Assembly: GCA_002869205.1 (NCBI GenBank)
Contig: PKTJ01000017.1
Span: 1 to 33,251 of the forward strand
Direction: 5' to 3'
DNA from: Candidatus Parcubacteria bacterium
GTDB lineage: Bacteria > Patescibacteriota > Patescibacteriia > Magasanikbacterales > UBA922
Length of the DNA: 33,251 nucleotides
This document shows, piece by piece, positions 31,427 through 33,251 of this stretch. Under the pieces are notes generated by a model that saw only the letters and a list, made by a program, of their open reading frames with translations, searched no databases and was not told the DNA's origin. Every line of letters begins with the position of its first letter. Within the stretch, counting starts at the first letter, position 1. The position numbers and the translations under genes were made by a program.

Positions 31427-32956
31427 TCACTCTTCTGTATGGTCAGAAAACAAACTTCTAAATCTAAAGTATTCGCTAATACGAAGTCCACTAAATTTAC
31501 CAAGGAGTAAAATAAACACAAGAGGAATAAGCACAACCTCTGGCCATGAAATTACCAGATCATTAAATGCTGCCCAGATCATGAGATAATAGGAGATAAT
31601 CACAACTACCAATGTTTCTATCACACCGACAACCGCATTTCGCAGCCCTTCTTCTGATTTTGCTGCCATAAATTTCTCAGAGAGTGTAGACATGACAAGC
31701 ATAGGAAACACAGCGACTGAAAGTGAAAATGGTGTACCAAGCCAAAGCATCACGAGCATGAGTAAGAGGAATGACAAGGTAATAAATGACAAATTAAGTG
31801 CCACTTTTGGTAAATATAATAATTCAAATTTCTCAAAAATATACTTCACAATATATCCGGTCATCACCGCAAACAAAAATGTAAGAATACCAAACCCAAG
31901 TCCAAGTATATAAAACGCAACAGTAATAATAACTGGCGTATAAATACCAAACGTACTCACCCCAATCACATGTCTGAAAAATATTACGATAAACGCAAGA
32001 AATGGAACCACAAGTATAAGATAGATACTGTCAGCAGACACACCACGCTCAATAAAAGAAGTTATAAGCTGCGACAATACATACAGCTTTGATTTACCAC
32101 TCTTCTCATCAATACGTTTAAACTCGATACCACGCCCAAATAAAGATGATTCGATTTCTTTTATATCCTTTGCAGCCAAGATAGGATTAAGCGCCTCTGC
32201 TCGAGTGAGTAAAATATAGTTCGGCTCGATGATCTGAAAATTCTGAAACACACCGTGTGAAGTTACATTCACATTGCCATCAGTAATAACACCAAAAAAT
32301 TTCTTGCGGACCAAATCCTTATCTACAGGAGATAATCCCTGCCAATAACGGGTAAATGCCTGCAAACCACGTAACGACTTGGTGTAAAACATGAGTACTT
32401 GAGAATCCTTTATGTATTCAGTTTGTTCACTAATAGACTTCACAAGAGAATCTTCTGAAAAAAAGTCAGCATCTGGTCCTTCGGGAGACAAAATCCTCAA
32501 CGCAACACCGTTTTCACGAGCCTGCTCATCAATTAAATTTATTTCTTCTTGCTTCTTTGCGTCAATGATAAGCAACGCACGCCGATCATAGACAAACACA
32601 CTCTTACTCACCTTAAATTCTTCTGCACCGTATGTCATGGTCAGCGTAACATCATATGTGCCGATTGCCGCATACTGATGCACAACCTCTTCCCCTATTT
32701 CAAAAAAGCCATCACCAAAATCCCATCTATATGTTGGATTAAATTCTAAATCTTCTGACAAGACTGACTGTGACGCATCAAAAATGATTTTCTTGTCCAC
32801 TTGCACATAATCTTCAGAAGTCACTACTGGCTCAACCAAAACACCACCCATCCCTAATTCTTCTTCTAGAATGACAGTGTCAGCCTGTGCAAAGACAGAC
32901 AAAGGACTCAAGATAAGTCCCAAAATAGAAAAAATAACAAAAAAATGCTTTGTCAT
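31427..32956 (-). CDS. PKD-domain protein with a seven-helix UUP1/7TM_transglut-type membrane domain
   Basis: A 509-residue protein. The signal peptide (1-25, ending SVFAQA) is followed by a PKD domain (about 45-125, YRWDFGDGFFEIGEEVVHQY, GTYDVTLTM), an alpha/beta extracytoplasmic domain (about 126-300) and seven helices (about 311-490). The start of the membrane part, IGVSTFGIYTPVIITVAF, matches the 7TM region that in other bacteria is fused to an inactive transglutaminase (PF14402-type, UUP1). There it is encoded beside an ATP-grasp ligase and DUF1704 genes, as here. Its role, possibly presenting or exporting a ligase-made peptide, is inferred from this repeated association. Own promoter upstream. 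Confidence 0.85.
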   Translation of the reverse strand: MTKHFFVIFSILGLILSPLSVFAQADTVILEEELGMGGVLVEPVVTSEDYVQVDKKIIFDASQSVLSEDLEFNPTYRWDFGDGFFEIGEEVVHQYAAIGTYDVTLTMTYGAEEFKVSKSVFVYDRRALLIIDAKKQEEINLIDEQARENGVALRILSPEGPDADFFSEDSLVKSISEQTEYIKDSQVLMFYTKSLRGLQAFTRYWQGLSPVDKDLVRKKFFGVITDGNVNVTSHGVFQNFQIIEPNYILLTRAEALNPILAAKDIKEIESSLFGRGIEFKRIDEKSGKSKLYVLSQLITSFIERGVSADSIYLILVVPFLAFIVIFFRHVIGVSTFGIYTPVIITVAFYILGLGFGILTFLFAVMTGYIVKYIFEKFELLYLPKVALNLSFITLSFLLLMLVMLWLGTPFSLSVAVFPMLVMSTLSEKFMAAKSEEGLRNAVVGVIETLVVVIISYYLMIWAAFNDLVISWPEVVLIPLVFILLLGKFSGLRISEYFRFRSLFSDHTEE

Positions 32957-32985
32957 AAATAATTTTTCAAAAATAATATGAATTG

Positions 32986-33014
32986 ATTATATCATTTATT
33001 CACCCTTTTTTCAA
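32986..33014 (-). promoter_or_regulatory. Promoter of the 7TM/ATP-grasp unit
   Basis: On the minus strand TTGAAA (33009-33014), a 17-nt spacer and a perfect TATAAT (32986-32991). The predicted leader to the 7TM start is about 25 nt. Confidence 0.75.
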
Positions 33015-33015
33015 A

Positions 33016-33043
33016 CAAAAAAGACTCTTTAAAAAAGAGTCTT
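33016..33043 (-). terminator. Intrinsic terminator after tRNA-Trp
   Basis: On the minus strand AAGACTCTTT-TTT-AAAGAGTCTT is followed by a T-tract. It starts next to the tRNA 3' end. Confidence 0.85.
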
Positions 33044-33044
33044 G

Positions 33045-33115
33045 CAGGCGTGGAGGGAATCGAACCCCCGTCATAGGTTTTGGAGACCCATGTGTTACCA
33101 CTACACCACACGCCC
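33045..33115 (-). tRNA. trnW: tRNA-Trp (anticodon CCA), 3' CCA not encoded
   Basis: Minus strand. The acceptor GGGCGTG pairs with CACGCCT (a G-T at the end pair), with discriminator G. The D-arm contains AGTGGTAA. The anticodon stem TGGGT/ACCTA holds loop CTCCAAA, giving anticodon CCA for UGG. The T-arm is GGGGG-TTCGATT-CCCTC. The genome continues CAA after the discriminator instead of CCA, so the CCA end must be added by the enzyme encoded at 14919-16364. With anticodon CCA only UGG is read, consistent with TGA as a stop (recJ ends in TGA). Confidence 0.95.
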
Positions 33116-33143
33116 ATATTAAGTAAATTTTTGATACAAGATA

Positions 33144-33182
33144 TATCCGCCATAGCTCTGTGTAACAAGAGCGACGGTGGGA
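33144..33182. repeat. Imperfect palindrome upstream of tRNA-Trp
   Basis: ATCCGCCATAGCTC opposite GAGCGACGGTGGGA, with an inner GCTCT/AGAGC stem. It resembles REP-like intergenic hairpins. No ORF or second tRNA fits here. Confidence 0.4.
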
Positions 33183-33221
33183 CACGCCCCTGACGCCAAA
33201 ATAGCATACACGAAAAAGGAT

Positions 33222-33251
33222 AAAAAATCAAGTGTCCTTGGGACACTTGAT
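33222..33251 (-). terminator. Intrinsic terminator of a minus-strand gene beyond the window
   Basis: The perfect 11-bp stem ATCAAGTGTCC / GGACACTTGAT with a 3-nt loop is followed on the minus strand by TTTTTT. It marks the end of a transcript entering from the right. Confidence 0.8.

Noticed and set aside
33144-33221. A second tRNA upstream of tRNA-Trp
   Set aside because: GC-rich with hairpins, but no T-arm (GGTTCRA) or anticodon arm can be found on either strand.

Overview
The window looks like a chromosomal segment of a Candidate Phyla Radiation (Patescibacteria, probably Parcubacteria-like) bacterium. The evidence is an AT-rich background, short forms of universal genes (a 224-residue HrcA, a 236-residue YidC), many A-rich leaders with no clear Shine-Dalgarno site, near-leaderless promoters (uppP, yidC), a tRNA without encoded CCA next to a CCA-adding enzyme, and an ATP-grasp/7TM peptide-ligase pair. 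This placement is inferred from gene content, not from a marker-gene tree.

Layout. 1-3123 (+ strand): the lepA 3' end, a one-helix micro-ORF, a 2H phosphoesterase, recJ and RNase HI. 3233-9506 (- strand): the heat-shock region hrcA, grpE (fused to a Nudix domain), hsp20, a small unknown and dnaK, then a small membrane protein, a lipoprotein and dnaJ. The hrcA promoter carries a CIRCE operator over its -35/spacer and a second CIRCE-like palindrome over the start site. 9818-14506 (- strand): an SPFH protein, YidC, and a MacB-type transporter (ATPase and two permeases). 14507-14918 has no protein gene but holds a GC-rich, + strand, tRNA-like structured RNA of about 350 nt that ends in an intrinsic terminator. 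14919-18415 (- strand): the CCA-adding enzyme, the MacA/HlyD-type adaptor and an AbrB-type regulator with a 24-bp palindrome at its promoter. 18488-20420: gpsA and uppP.

20546-21117 is a + strand island of sharply higher GC content than its surroundings. It has consensus ribosome binding sites, one 105-residue two-helix membrane protein, a 26-codon ORF and perfect 14-bp inverted repeats; its origin is unclear. 21131-22480 holds metK behind a leader that folds as a three-way junction followed by a terminator touching the start codon, a candidate SAM-type riboswitch of no class I recognise.

22463-28811 (- strand) is a cell-envelope cluster: a polysaccharide deacetylase split by one in-frame TAA, two EamA transporters, an APC-type amino-acid permease, a membrane-anchored glycosidase-like protein and a GT-B glycosyltransferase. 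28985-32956 encodes a two-gene unit: a secreted-PKD/7TM protein and a 786-residue fusion of ATP-grasp ligase, a retropepsin-like domain and a DUF1704-type zinc peptidase. These functions are usually found as separate neighbouring genes. tRNA-Trp lies near the right end.

Four families of imperfect palindromic repeats (called A-D here) sit between genes throughout. The three family-B copies all lie 8-12 nt upstream of a minus-strand start codon.
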